From the NCBI GenBank assembly GCA_026874595.1, contig CM049314.1, positions 24,195,729 to 24,259,728 of the forward strand: DNA of 64,000 bases, written 5' to 3'. The position numbers and the translations under genes are program-made. This DNA comes from Sipunculus nudus (Eukaryota > Annelida > Sipuncula > Golfingiida > Sipunculidae). This document shows, piece after piece, positions 11,094 through 21,556 of the stretch. Position 1 is the first letter of the stretch; each line of letters begins with the position of its first letter. The notes under the pieces were generated by a model. That model was not told where the DNA came from, did not search any database, and saw nothing but the letters and a program-made list of their open reading frames with translations.

Positions 11094-14000
11094 GTAATAC
11101 AGAGTTATAAACTTTATATTTAGTACTAATATACAAAGTAACATAATGAAATATTTAATATATAGTATTAAATTCAGTCTTACTTTTACGTGAAAGATCA
11201 AGTTAAAGGCGGGTTGTTGACACGCGTTGCACAAGATTATGTTTTAATGCTTTATCTTTCATGATCGATAATGCAAACACACACACATATATATATATAC
11301 ATACAAGCAACCATTCAACATTAATATTTCAAAGTTCGCAAATCAATGTCCTTTTTAAAAAAATGGCCTTTTCGAGATTTAATACTGCGTGTGTGGAAGG
11401 AATCCCAAATAGGAAAGCCTTTCAAGGCGTATTAATCTAATATTGTCTCGCCGTTTAGACCAAACCTTCGAATTATCGAAAATATAGGTTCAGCGACACG
11501 GAGCCAATGGGGCGTAAATTCTAAGGACATTATGAATTTTTTTTATTATGTCTCCCTTTCCCTCTTTGGGAGACATGTTGTTTTCAGTGCCATCGTCTGT
11601 CGTCGCCTCTCGTCGTCTGTAGCTTTTACTTTGAACACGATAACTTTTGAAGGGCTGCATAGTTTCCTCCAAAATGTTAAACACTTATTGTTCATCCAAA
11701 AATATCTGAGGAGTTCGAAACAGAGTGACCTTGACCTTCATCTTTACGGTCAAATCTGCCGAAATGTGAAATTCTTGTGAACCTCATAACTTTTGAAGTA
11801 TTTATCATTTTGTCCTCAAATATGGTACACCAATTGTTTCTTCATAGTTCTCGGAGGAGTTGGAAACCCGAAGACCTTGACCAGGATCTTCAAGGTCAAA
11901 TCAGCCGAATTATAGTTATTGCCTTGTGAACGCGATAACTTTTGAAGAGCTGCATATTTTCCTCTAAAATTTTAAACACTCATTGTTCATACCAAAATTT
12001 GAATCCGGATGACCCTTACCTTCAATCTTGTAGAAATGTTAAGTTTTTGTGAACCCCTTTACTTTTGAAGTATTTCACATTTTGTCCTCAAATTTTGTAC
12101 ACTTAATTTTCACTCCAAGTACTCGAACAAGTTCAAAACCCGGTGACCTTATCCTTCATCTTCAAGGTCAAATCTGCTAAAATATTATTTATAACGTCAT
12201 CACGTTGAAGTATTTATCATTTTGACCTCAAATTTGGTACACAAATTGTTCATACCAAGTTCTTAGAGAAGTATGAAACCAAGTGACCTCGACCAGGATC
12301 TTCAAGGTCAAATTTGCCGATTTATAGTTATTGTCTTGTAAACGTGATAACTTTTATTTTCCTCTTAAATTTTTAAGACTAATTGTTTTTACCAAAATCT
12401 CAGAGGTATTCGAAACCGGGTGACCTTTACCTTCCATCTTCAAGGTCAAATCTGCTGAAATCTGCTTTTGTGAACTTTTGAAGTATTTTCTCAAATTTAA
12501 CACACCGGTTCTTTCTGCCAAAATCACATCGGAGTTCGAAACCCGTTGACCTTGACCTTTAAGGTCAGTTCTACTGATATTTAGAATCATTGTTTTGGAT
12601 AGTGCATATTTTACTCCCAATGTTTTGGGATGGCCCATGGGGGGGGGGGGATAAATCTGTTTTTGCGCTACAAAAACAAAGACATTCTAGTTTAAAATGT
12701 GTATAATTATACTGCGTCTTTTGATGATTTTTTTGGGGGGAAATGCACTACAAACTTAATGTTTGGATTGCAGGTAAATATGTTTTATTTGCAGGACAAA
12801 GTGTTTTAGGTGTTTAAATTGTGTTACAACAGTTTCTGTGATTAGACGCTGACGGTTTTATACATCATTGTACTCGTCTCTTTTACAGCAAATATTTTCC
12901 TCCGTGGATACAAGTGGTGACAACCAGATATCGCTGAAAGAATTCCTGACAGCCATGGGACATGCTGACCCCAAAATGCACAAGTATTTAGAAATCATAC
13001 ACGCACGCACACAAAAAAAGTAGATACGAAAGTTAAAAAAGTCCATGATGTTACATCCGAATGTTAATTTATCGCATAACATAATTAAATGTTCCTAAAA
13101 TGGAATACTTGTTTGGACCAGGGTAGGTAATTGGCCTTTGGCGTAGAGTAAGAGTATGTGCTCTTCTAATATTAAACACAAGATATATTTAGTTACATTA
13201 TACGAATTCTCATATTCCGTTAATTGTAACAGAAAGATGCTGCTTTTTATTCGTCAGGGTAAAGATCAACAGCTAACGAAGCTCGTTTCACCCCTAGGAG
13301 TGAAAGCTGAAAATAACCTTATTGTTATTGAAGATTTTCCCCAGTTGTTAATCAGCGCCATCTGTTATCGCTGTTCAAAATAATAAATTGTTTACTTTTA
13401 ACTTGTGTTTGAACCATATATCTATTTGTGACAGCACAAATCTTGATAGTCACATGTAAGATTCGTGGGCCAGTTTATAGACAAACGTCTTGCGGATTTA
13501 GATAAGTGTTTATGAATGACAATAGAAATTGTTATTTTAATTCAAGGGCATGACGATTGGGCTTTTATTTATTGAGCCATTATTATATACCGGAATGACC
13601 TTGGTAAATCAGACATTTAAAAATTGAAATAAACATGGAGCTCTCAGTACTCTTTATTATCCAGGAATTCATAAAGTATAAAATCTCTCCATACTCTTGA
13701 AACTCATAGTTATCCAGGAACTCAAAAAAATAAAATCACCAAGCACAAAGTTTTTTCCAACTTTTTCAGTGAAACTGAGTTACCGAATATAAATCATAAT
13801 AATCAGTAGTGATATATTCAGGTAAATGCGTGTTAATATATTTGAGTACCAGCTAAGTGGACTATGAGGATATATTTCATCGATGAAATCCCATTTTAGT
13901 AACCGTTAATAATGTTATTACCTCCGCCAAGCGGGGGGGGGGGGGGGGGGGGGTTGGCGGTGTTGGTTTGTTTGTTTGTTTGTTTGTCTGTTAGCAACAT

Positions 14001-15286
14001 CACTAAAAATATCAGGATGGCTCGGTGATGACAGCAGGAATAATTGATTAAATATTAGGTGTGTCCAGATAACCGTCTAGATCCAGGAATATTGTTAAAA
14101 AATGCTGAATCTCTGCAATATTGCGGAGGTCTGAGCTCTCCGAATGCTGTTCTATTTATTTAATCAGCAAAAATTGTTCATCATATTCTTAATAAGCTCG
14201 TACAGAACTACGCTAGATGGTAACATACATTAAATGGAATATCTGGCTATCGGCATTATTCCTGTAAGAGAGGCAAGAGCGTATCTTTTGTCACTAATTA
14301 AGCTTTTCTTGAAATCGATATACGACCAATTATTGTGCTGACGAAGCATTTAACCACCTTAAATGTACAAAAAAAACCTCAAACCACGCCCATTATAATA
14401 TCCATTATTATATCAGTATTATATTAGAAACGATTCATTTACATTTTGATCAAACAGACCGCAACAACATTGTAAATTTAAACAAACAGCCAGATGCCAT
14501 GTAGTAAACCTTTTTAAATGGTGACCGAGGTTTGTTGTTTTTCTTTCTCCCACAGGGAGGCAGCACTGAGGAGGACTTTCCGCTTGTTCGATACAGACAA
14601 CAGCGGAGAGATAGATAAACATGACTTAAAAAAGGTATGTTCTTTTCCGGGTTTATCTTCTGTATTATACAAGCACGGGTTGTCATTTGAGTTTCGGTAT
14701 CTTCAAACTGGACCAACGTTTTGAACTAATTGAGCTGCTATAAAAGAATGTGACTAATTAAACATGAGTAAAAATTTCTCGTACAAATGTTTGAATCTCA
14801 ACCAGTAATACCCAATATCTTTACGCGAAACATGTGGTATTGTGTCGGGCCGAGGTAACGACAAAAATCTACAATGGCTGCTGATTGAACAGTACTTTAA
14901 TAAAAATAAATACAATAAAACATCTAAAATAGTAACAAAGTAACGATGGGTTTGACAACCCAAGAAATGCGCTATATGAGCAATAAAATAAATATTGAAA
15001 GAGTGTCGCAAAAGTTCAATCGATTCAGCTTTGCGTCATGGATGAAAGATCCTGGCAAGATGTTTGTTATGTGTGAAGGAACGTCAATCTGGATAATATG
15101 TATTTTTCTAAAGTTATTTTTTTTTATTTCGTATATTTCATTATATTATGCTTTTCGTCCCTGCAGGTGTTTGCAGAATCGGGTAGGTTCCTCTCGGATG
15201 CGGAAGTAGATCGCCTGATGACATTGGTGGATACCGACGGATCAGGAACCATAAGTTATGAGGAGTTCATCAAGCGGTGTTTCTGA
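10962..15286 (+). CDS. calmodulin-like four EF-hand protein (gene 1, joined exons)
   Basis: The product is a predicted 141-residue cytosolic calcium-binding protein of the calmodulin/troponin C type, encoded by exons 10,962-11,093, 12,889-12,983, 14,556-14,634 and 15,167-15,286. Intron phases are 0, 2 and 0. EF-hand loops fall at residues 15-26 (DKDNSGELSFSE), 51-62 (DTSGDNQISLKE), 88-99 (DTDNSGEIDKHD) and 124-135 ([12 protein letters not shown]). Loop 2 has Asn instead of the usual Gly at position 6. Loop 3 has Asp instead of Glu at position 12, which in this family usually weakens calcium binding or favours magnesium. There is no signal peptide or membrane segment. The protein ends six residues after loop 4, slightly shorter than calmodulin (149). 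The start is the first ATG after a UTR acceptor and is matched in position by gene 2. The exact orthologue is not identified; calmodulin itself is excluded by divergence. Confidence 0.92.
11540..12640. repeat. tandem array of diverged ~143-bp units
   Basis: The phrase 'ataacttttgaag' or a close variant recurs near 11,639, 11,789, 11,932, 12,061, 12,203, 12,346 and 12,475, spaced 129-150 bases. The intervening text keeps 'gttcgaaacc..gtgaccttgacctt' and 'ttcaaggtcaaatctgc'. Alternate units differ ('gagctgcat' versus 'tatttatcattttg'), suggesting an older dimeric unit of about 285 bp. I associate this repeat style with bivalve genomes from memory. Confidence 0.85.
11548..11576. repeat. hairpin heading the tandem array
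   Basis: ATGTCTCCC (11,548-11,556) is the exact reverse complement of GGGAGACAT (11,568-11,576), with an 11-base loop. It is followed by short 'cgtctgtcgtcg' tracts and then the 143-bp array, so hairpin and array may be one mobile unit. Confidence 0.7.
12889..12983 (+). CDS. EF-hand gene 1, coding exon 2
   Basis: 95 bases from acceptor TTTTACAG to donor GTATTT at 12,984 (phase 2). It encodes the EF-hand 2 loop DTSGDNQISLKE and the linker to the C-terminal lobe. The last codon, Lys76, is split as AA|G. Confidence 0.9.
13917..14160. repeat. interspersed element with CCTCCGCCAA / GCGGAGG ends
   Basis: It begins cctccgccaagc, followed by a 21-base G run (13,933-13,953), ttggcgg and (TTTG)n, then 'tgttagcaacatcac', and closes with 'gcggaggtctgagctctccgaatgc'. 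The layout matches, from memory, an interspersed family common in marine invertebrates. Lies in intron 2 of EF-hand gene 1. Confidence 0.55.
14556..14634 (+). CDS. EF-hand gene 1, coding exon 3
   Basis: 79 bases from acceptor CCCACAG to donor GTATGT at 14,635 (phase 0). It encodes [11 protein letters not shown] and the loop 3 sequence DTDNSGEIDKHD. The exon length is identical to that of gene 2 exon 3. Confidence 0.9.
15167..15286 (+). CDS. EF-hand gene 1, coding exon 4 with stop
   Basis: 40 codons from acceptor CCTGCAG to TGA. It encodes the EF-hand 4 entering helix, the loop [12 protein letters not shown] and the C-terminus FIKRCF. Confidence 0.92.
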   Translation: MFAESGRFLSDAEVDRLMTLVDTDGSGTISYEEFIKRCF

Positions 15287-15401
15287 ACTGAGACACAGTG
15301 TTATAGTTTTGACGCTATGATTTGTATACACGAATAATGAGACGTTTTTCTTTTAGCCCTGTTTTTTATATATTCAGTGGAGTTGTCGGTAAAATTATAC
15401 A

Positions 15402-15407
15402 ATTAAA
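15402..15407 (+). terminator. candidate polyadenylation signal, EF-hand gene 1
   Basis: ATTAAA, the common variant hexamer, about 115 bases after the stop codon. No closer canonical AATAAA was seen. Confidence 0.35.
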
Positions 15408-17601
15408 TTCAGGAGACACAAGGGGCACCTATTTTACGGTAATAGTTTAATGCCAGTTGCAGTTAAATCGTTTCTTTTAAAGTAAATTGGCTGGATAATA
15501 CTATAGTAGTATACTTCTTTATTCAAACAACTACATTTTCTTTATTTGCATGAAACATTTCATGCTGTCAATGGACCTATCCATGAACTCTATGTGACCT
15601 TATTTGGATATTCATTCAATGAATAATCATAAGCATTTGCATAGCAGCCAATCAGGTGACCGTAAATATTGTAAAGCGTCAATCATCTGACAAAAACAAA
15701 ACACCTCTGCCAAACAAAACACGTGTAGTCTGTACCAGTACCCGTGTCGGCTTGTTATCCGGGATATTTTTTTTATATAAAGGAGAAAGTATCAAATAGT
15801 TCTAGGCCAACGGTTGCAGGAGCCATACCTCAGATTACCGCTGGATAATAATGTCTTACCCGCATGCATGTAATTATGAGACAAATAATCCAAAATAGTG
15901 TCTGACGATTCACGATGACTGCGATATATTCATCAGTGCAGCTGTCGCAAGGTAGACCTGTATAGGAGCGTTCTGGGGGCTCATTATAATATAGTTAGGT
16001 CAAAAGGGCGGGTCATAAGGGCTCTGGTGGTGAGGTCAAATGACCCTACACATTTGATAATAAAACAGAAAAAGTATATCCATGTCGTTATTGTCTATGG
16101 CGTAAAGCAACTTTGAACGATCCTCTAAATAGAGGCGACCCGACGAATTTTTATATCGATATTTAATGAGCGAATAGTATAAGAGTCTTGACGTGTCTTT
16201 TTAGAACCATCACGGTTCCATCCAGAACCATGATTCCTTTTAGAACCCGTTCCCTGAGGAAAGGTTCCACTAGGAGATGGGAATTTCGGGCTCTAATTAT
16301 AAAATATATTAAGGTTCCAGATGAAACTTTTCTTGTCAACGGTTGTCCCTATAACTAGGATGCACACGAGTAGTTATTGAAAAAATAGTACAGGTCAACG
16401 GCTGAATGTCTTCCTAGTTTTGAAAAGGTAAGAAAGTTTTCCACTACCTGAAAACAAGGTTAATCGGTTTAAATACCCGAAAATCAATGAAAATGGTCAG
16501 GCATTATTACACATCCGCTGGAAACTTTCTTTTATTAACCCAGGGCTGTACTCACCAATTACTAACCAAAGTAATATCCGTTTTTTCTCCTTTTATCAGT
16601 TACCAAATCTCCCTGACTAGCAAGGGAGCAAAAGAAAAGGAAAAATCGATATTCCATGTGAAAGCGGAGGATGATTATGACATAAAGTGTTAATTAGCAA
16701 TCGGCCGAATAAATATCTGTAGAGTAAAAAGGTGAAGTGTAACGATGTTTGTTATTGCCTCTCGCCTCAGTCACCCCTCCCCCACCCCCAACTCCGTTGA
16801 ATTGTAATGATTAGACCCAGTCAGGTAGAACAGTACAAGCGGTAACCTGAAAAATATTAAGGGAAATCTATCTCGAGCCTGGTTATCATACGAGACCATA
16901 TAGTCTGACATATCAATGTAGCATATGGTCAAAACTGAATAGATCATTAAGTCGGGCATTCTGCTTCATGAATACAATACTGATACGATTTTTAATATAT
17001 GAAGATCAGCACCTCAAATAACCAACTGGGACCATCACAGGCAGGCGCGATGAGCGAAAAAAAAAAGTGTGTCCGAGCGATCAACATAACTGTTTTGTTA
17101 ACCTTAGCCTTAATTTTTTTATTCGTCTGTTTAATTTTGTTCACATTTTAAAACATTTCATTTAATGCAGCTGAATCCCGGAAGATGAATCCGATGAAAT
17201 GGAGAATTAAGTTGAGTCAATATCAGACTTGGGAGGTCTAATTTCAAAAGCGATCAGGCTTAAAATATCATAGTCAAATCTAATACGTCTCGTGCATATC
17301 ATGATGTTGAACATGGTATCATGGGTAAGGTCTATTTTTATTCCCGGTTTTAAAAATGATGCTCAGTTGTGACAGCAGGCCTTCTCTTGGAGGCTCGGGA
17401 CTAGCTCTATAATTTATCTTTTGCAATCCAAAGATCGTACTGGTTAGACCTTCTTCCTTTTACGTTATTTATTAAAAAATATTTAATTTGCTATACAACT
17501 TTGGTGCTTAACATGTCAATTATGTACAAACACCACACACCAGTCGCAATGTTTTAAATTGTTAAACATATTGAAACGAAAGGATGGTTACAGTGTTGGA
17601 A

Positions 17602-17700
17602 GCAGGGGCGTAGCCAGGATTGAGGTAGGGGAGGGGGCCATGATCAGTGGCGGATCCAAAAATTCGAAAACGGGGGGGGGGGGGGAGGGGGGGGGAGGGA
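17602..17700. mobile_element. hAT-like terminus fragments with G-runs
   Basis: Two terminus-like sequences, caggggcgtagccagg (17,603) and cagtggcggatcca (17,645), stand head to tail. The second is followed by long G runs (17,670-17,699). They look like left ends of non-autonomous elements. No matching right ends were found nearby. Confidence 0.4.
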
Positions 17701-20700
17701 CGATAATATGCATGTATGGGTACTAATATATATACGTGTATATATATATGTATATATTATTATTATTATTATTATCATACTATGCGTTATATATTTTAGT
17801 GTATGAAAATACAGATTTTTTTTTATTTTCAATTATGAACCATGGTTTTATTAAAGTTAGTTACAGGTACAGGGAGAGGGTATGGGTATCTCCCTTCCAT
17901 ATTGGGAAATTATTTTGATATGCATGAGAACATATAAAAGAGAACATACTGAGGCAATTTTCACCAAAAAAAATTAGGCTTTCCTGTTCCTGAAAAACGT
18001 TTCACTTATGTCTTTGCGTTATGTAGTCAAACTGTAGAGGGGTTCAATATTTAATATTTATATTTCTTCAAAATAAGGATATAAAATTCCAATCGTTTTC
18101 AACATGTTAAAGTCAATGGCGCAAAAGTGCATTTACGTTTATAACTAGCAAAATATTATCTTTTAAATGTAATGCTCGGAGTGAAATAACGTCTTATGTT
18201 TTAATTTGCATTTTACCGTGGTTTGTGGTCTGACAGCACACAAGTATCCTAAGAGCACATATCGCGAGTTCCAGGACCGGTATCACCAGAGGAGCTGGGA
18301 TATATATATAAAAAAAATCAAAAAAATCTGGTTACTTTATTTCAGTACTTAAAAATATAAATTTGAACATGTAATTCTTTTGCTAAATGTTAGTTAAAGA
18401 AATTATAAATGTTTCTGGTGAACATAATTATTTTGGTAATTAAGGCGCAAATTAGTTTGAAAACCTTTCGAAACATTCCAACAGGCATATTATGATTTTT
18501 ATAACATATATATATATATTTATTTAATTAGATCGTTTTTGTATATAACATTTGCTTAAACCTCACAAGACATGAGATCTGTATATTAAATTGTATATTA
18601 AACAAATCCAATGGACCACTTGACAGCAACCTCGAGAACATGACCCCGTCGGAAATACTTACATGTTTAGCATAAATTAGCATATACATATATGTATGCA
18701 TATGATCAAGATGTTGTGGAATATGGCAGGTCTACTTTCATCAGAGGCAGAGTCTCATGTACTCTTACATGTTACAGTAAGAATTGAACATGATTAAAAC
18801 GATTGTAATATTTTGCATTTCCTTTAATCATTCAAGTATAAAACTAGATACACTGATAAGTCGTAAAAAATATGGCATTGTAAAAGGATGGGTTTTGTCT
18901 GCAGGAATATGTCTAAGTTTTGTTCACCGGGGTAACAGTGTGATCTGTGTTCACGGACGACACTGCAGTCGAAAGTTTTCTTCGATCATACAGATGGATG
19001 CCCCCCAAATGTAGTCACGATTTTACAAGGTGTCCATAAAAGTAACCTATATCAATTGTATAGGGATAATTGCCCAGATTAAAAAAAATGATCACATATT
19101 TTGCTTGCTAGCTATCCCAGCAAACAGACAAATCTCATGGGAATCGAGTGGAATGCCTTTTAAATGTTAACATAATCGTGAGGACCCTGCATTGTGCACC
19201 CCGTCAGGTGTTTTGAGGGAAATGCTTATATTTGCTCAAACAGCTGGACGTTTCAGAACTCCGGAAAATTGTTCTGATTCGAAAGAGAAAATACCTCCTA
19301 TACATTTCCTATCACAGTCTTGTCGTTTATTTTTGTCGTATATTTCAATCAGACCCCTTCAATGAAATGGCGAAATACCTCCGTCGAATCTTATGACCTT
19401 GAAAGGACATTGCCATAAATTAAACCTCTGCATCTTTATTTAATTGCTCAACAACGTTTGTGGAGGAAACCGTCTCTGTCAATGTATATGGTGTGTTCCT
19501 GTCATATTTGCGAATGGTGTCAACCTTGCTCATCCACCTCTGATTTATTTAATTGGCTTTGTCTCTAACTGCTTTCACTCTGCATCTGCAAAGAAAAATG
19601 ATCAGCTACATGGCGGTCACAGAGCACTTTTTAAAACCCAAATATGGCCGTAAGTGATCCTGTTGTAAGATCCGTCTTAGTCAAACCCGGCTTAGATGAC
19701 CAATTCGAAAAAACGACCACTTTATCAAGGTCCCATTAGTGGTCGTTACTATATAATATTAGATTTTATTATATATTTTATATACATATGTATATATACA
19801 TGTATAATTTATGGACTAATTTATCTTTTAATTCCACCCGGACCCGTGCCCACATCCGTGTTAGAACTTTTAAAAATACCAAACAACTCGGTTTTTTTCA
19901 AGAATAATAAAAAAAATAAAAAGGTAAATTCTACCGAAGATGGAAAGAGAGTCTAATGTTAAAAACAAATTTGGCAAGTGTTACCCAAATTTAACTCCAA
20001 GGTATCATTAATAAAGTTGATTACAAGGATTCCTTGTCAACGGAGCAACACTGGGAACTGCTACCTGAGGAGCAGCTCCATTCACACCTCAGGAAGGGGA
20101 CCGAGCACCCGAATGCTAGCGTACAAGAACCTGCACAAAGCTAGTCTTACTTTTTGTAAGCAATTCAAAACTTTACATAGGGGGTTACTTAGTAGATTAA
20201 TTAATATTTACAATCACAGAATAGTAGCTATGAACACTGACGTCATTTGATATTCCAATGTCAAATGAATAGACTTACCCAACAGTGGTATGGTTATGAA
20301 TTGGTCGGGTGTAATATATCTGGGTTTACGTAAACTACCACGGTCTCCTCGTACCTGGCTCAAAGGAGTTAGACCTTACACGGTTCACCGCTCTAACTGA
20401 CAGCAGCGTGGTGGATCTTTTGCATGATTAAAAAAGTTGTTAAATTCGTGTGATGTAGCTCTCATGCAAAAATCTAACACAAATAGAAGCAAAACAGTGT
20501 ATCTGTGGACCAATGAACCGAATATTTATCTTGGCGCAAGGTACAGTCTTTTGTATCTGATATGACTGAATATGTTGTAGAGTTCCAACGGACGTTCAAA
20601 GACAAAATGTGCGACGTTATCCTCGGGATAAAAAAACATAATCCAAAGGCTGAAATTTGTCCACACTCATCACTTAAATTAAAGAATGACCCGTTATATC

Positions 20701-20933
20701 AACATTTTTTTTTTATTATTTTTATTGAATTTACAAAATTTTTGTGAATACATATAGATCTTTATTATTAAAATCACTTAAATATTACAAACCAAGTCAC
20801 ATTGAACAGACCACAATGTTCCATTTAATTTAAAATATATAGAATCTAAATATGTAACACATAATACACACAACGAAGGCATAAAATTAATAAATAAATT
20901 ATATGTATGTGGGTATGTGCGTAGTGTATGTGC

Positions 20934-20935
<2 letters not shown>

Positions 20936-20973
<38 letters not shown>
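20936..20973. repeat. (GA)n microsatellite
   Basis: About 36 bases of alternating GA. Confidence 0.95.
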
Positions 20974-20976
<3 letters not shown>

Positions 20977-21170
20977 ATGCTGAAAACACAGATGATGTTT
21001 ATTGATGGTGATGGGGAGAGATTGGTAGAGTTTATAAATGAAACTTCAAAGGCACTATATATTGTTTATGCGATGCTACTTTTCTCTATAACAATGACGT
21101 TTAATTGATTAGGAACGGGTGACACTGGAAATGCGGGACGTAGAGGGAAAGTAACTTGAAATAGAGGCAT

Positions 21171-21365
21171 GGGACCTCGACAGTTGAGTGGTAAAACGCT
21201 CGGCCTTCTCCGCTGGCGACCCAGGTTTGATTCTCGGCGTGGCTACGAGAGAGGGCTGTGGTTGCCCGTCCAAGGTCGGTGGTTTTCTCCGGGTTCTCCG
21301 GTTTCCTCCACCAATACCGACTACCGAGCGCCAACATACGAGCCATGGAGAATGCCTTGTATTAG

Positions 21366-21366
<1 letters not shown>
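21171..21366 (+). mobile_element. tRNA-derived SINE with (TA)n tail
   Basis: The head resembles a degenerate tRNA: an A-box-like gttgagtggtaaaacgctcgg and a B-box-like GGTTTGATTC at 21,234-21,243. A core 'ggttttctccgggttctccg' follows from 21,291, a central domain I recall from a widespread metazoan SINE class (Nin type, by memory). The copy runs into a TA microsatellite, a usual SINE tail. It has no coding capacity, and its pol III activity cannot be judged. Confidence 0.7.
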
Positions 21367-21441
<75 letters not shown>

Positions 21442-21449
21442 ATATATTT
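21367..21449. repeat. (TA)n microsatellite
   Basis: About 80 bases of alternating TA with two minor interruptions. It forms the apparent tail of the SINE to its left. Confidence 0.95.
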
Positions 21450-21496
21450 GTATTAGACTAAGTGAAATTCCGAAAGGACGGCGAGTACTGGATGCG

Positions 21497-21556
21497 ACCG
21501 GGGGGGGGGGGGGGGCATGGCCCCCTGCGGCCCCCCTCTGGCTACGCCACTGGTTA
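21497..21556. mobile_element. MITE-like right terminus
   Basis: A G run is followed by ggccccctgcgg and ctctggctacgccactgg. Read on the minus strand, the end is CCAGTGGCGTAGCCAGAG, the same terminus type as at 17.6 kb. No paired left end is obvious. Confidence 0.4.

Larger units (their letters stand above)
11094..12888 (+). other. intron 1 of EF-hand gene 1
   Basis: GT (11,094) to AG (12,888). Most of it is the tandem repeat array at 11.54-12.64 kb. The rest is AT-rich, with a G-run near 12,640. Confidence 0.85.
15408..21170. other. gene-free stretch
   Basis: No exon recognised. It holds repeated GAACC/GGTTC motifs at 16.2-16.3 kb, hAT-like ends near 17.6 kb, a TATTAT run at 17,751-17,775, a 'gtggtcgtt' repeat fragment near 19.72 kb and a GA microsatellite at 20.94 kb. 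A 61-codon open frame at 20,562-20,747 is unrecognised. Confidence 0.6.

Noticed and set aside
12354-12638. 94-codon minus-strand frame
   Set aside because: Lies wholly inside the 143-bp tandem array in an intron.
21171-21250. Functional tRNA gene
   Set aside because: A- and B-box-like motifs exist, but the B box is altered, no clean cloverleaf is apparent and the SINE body and tail follow directly.
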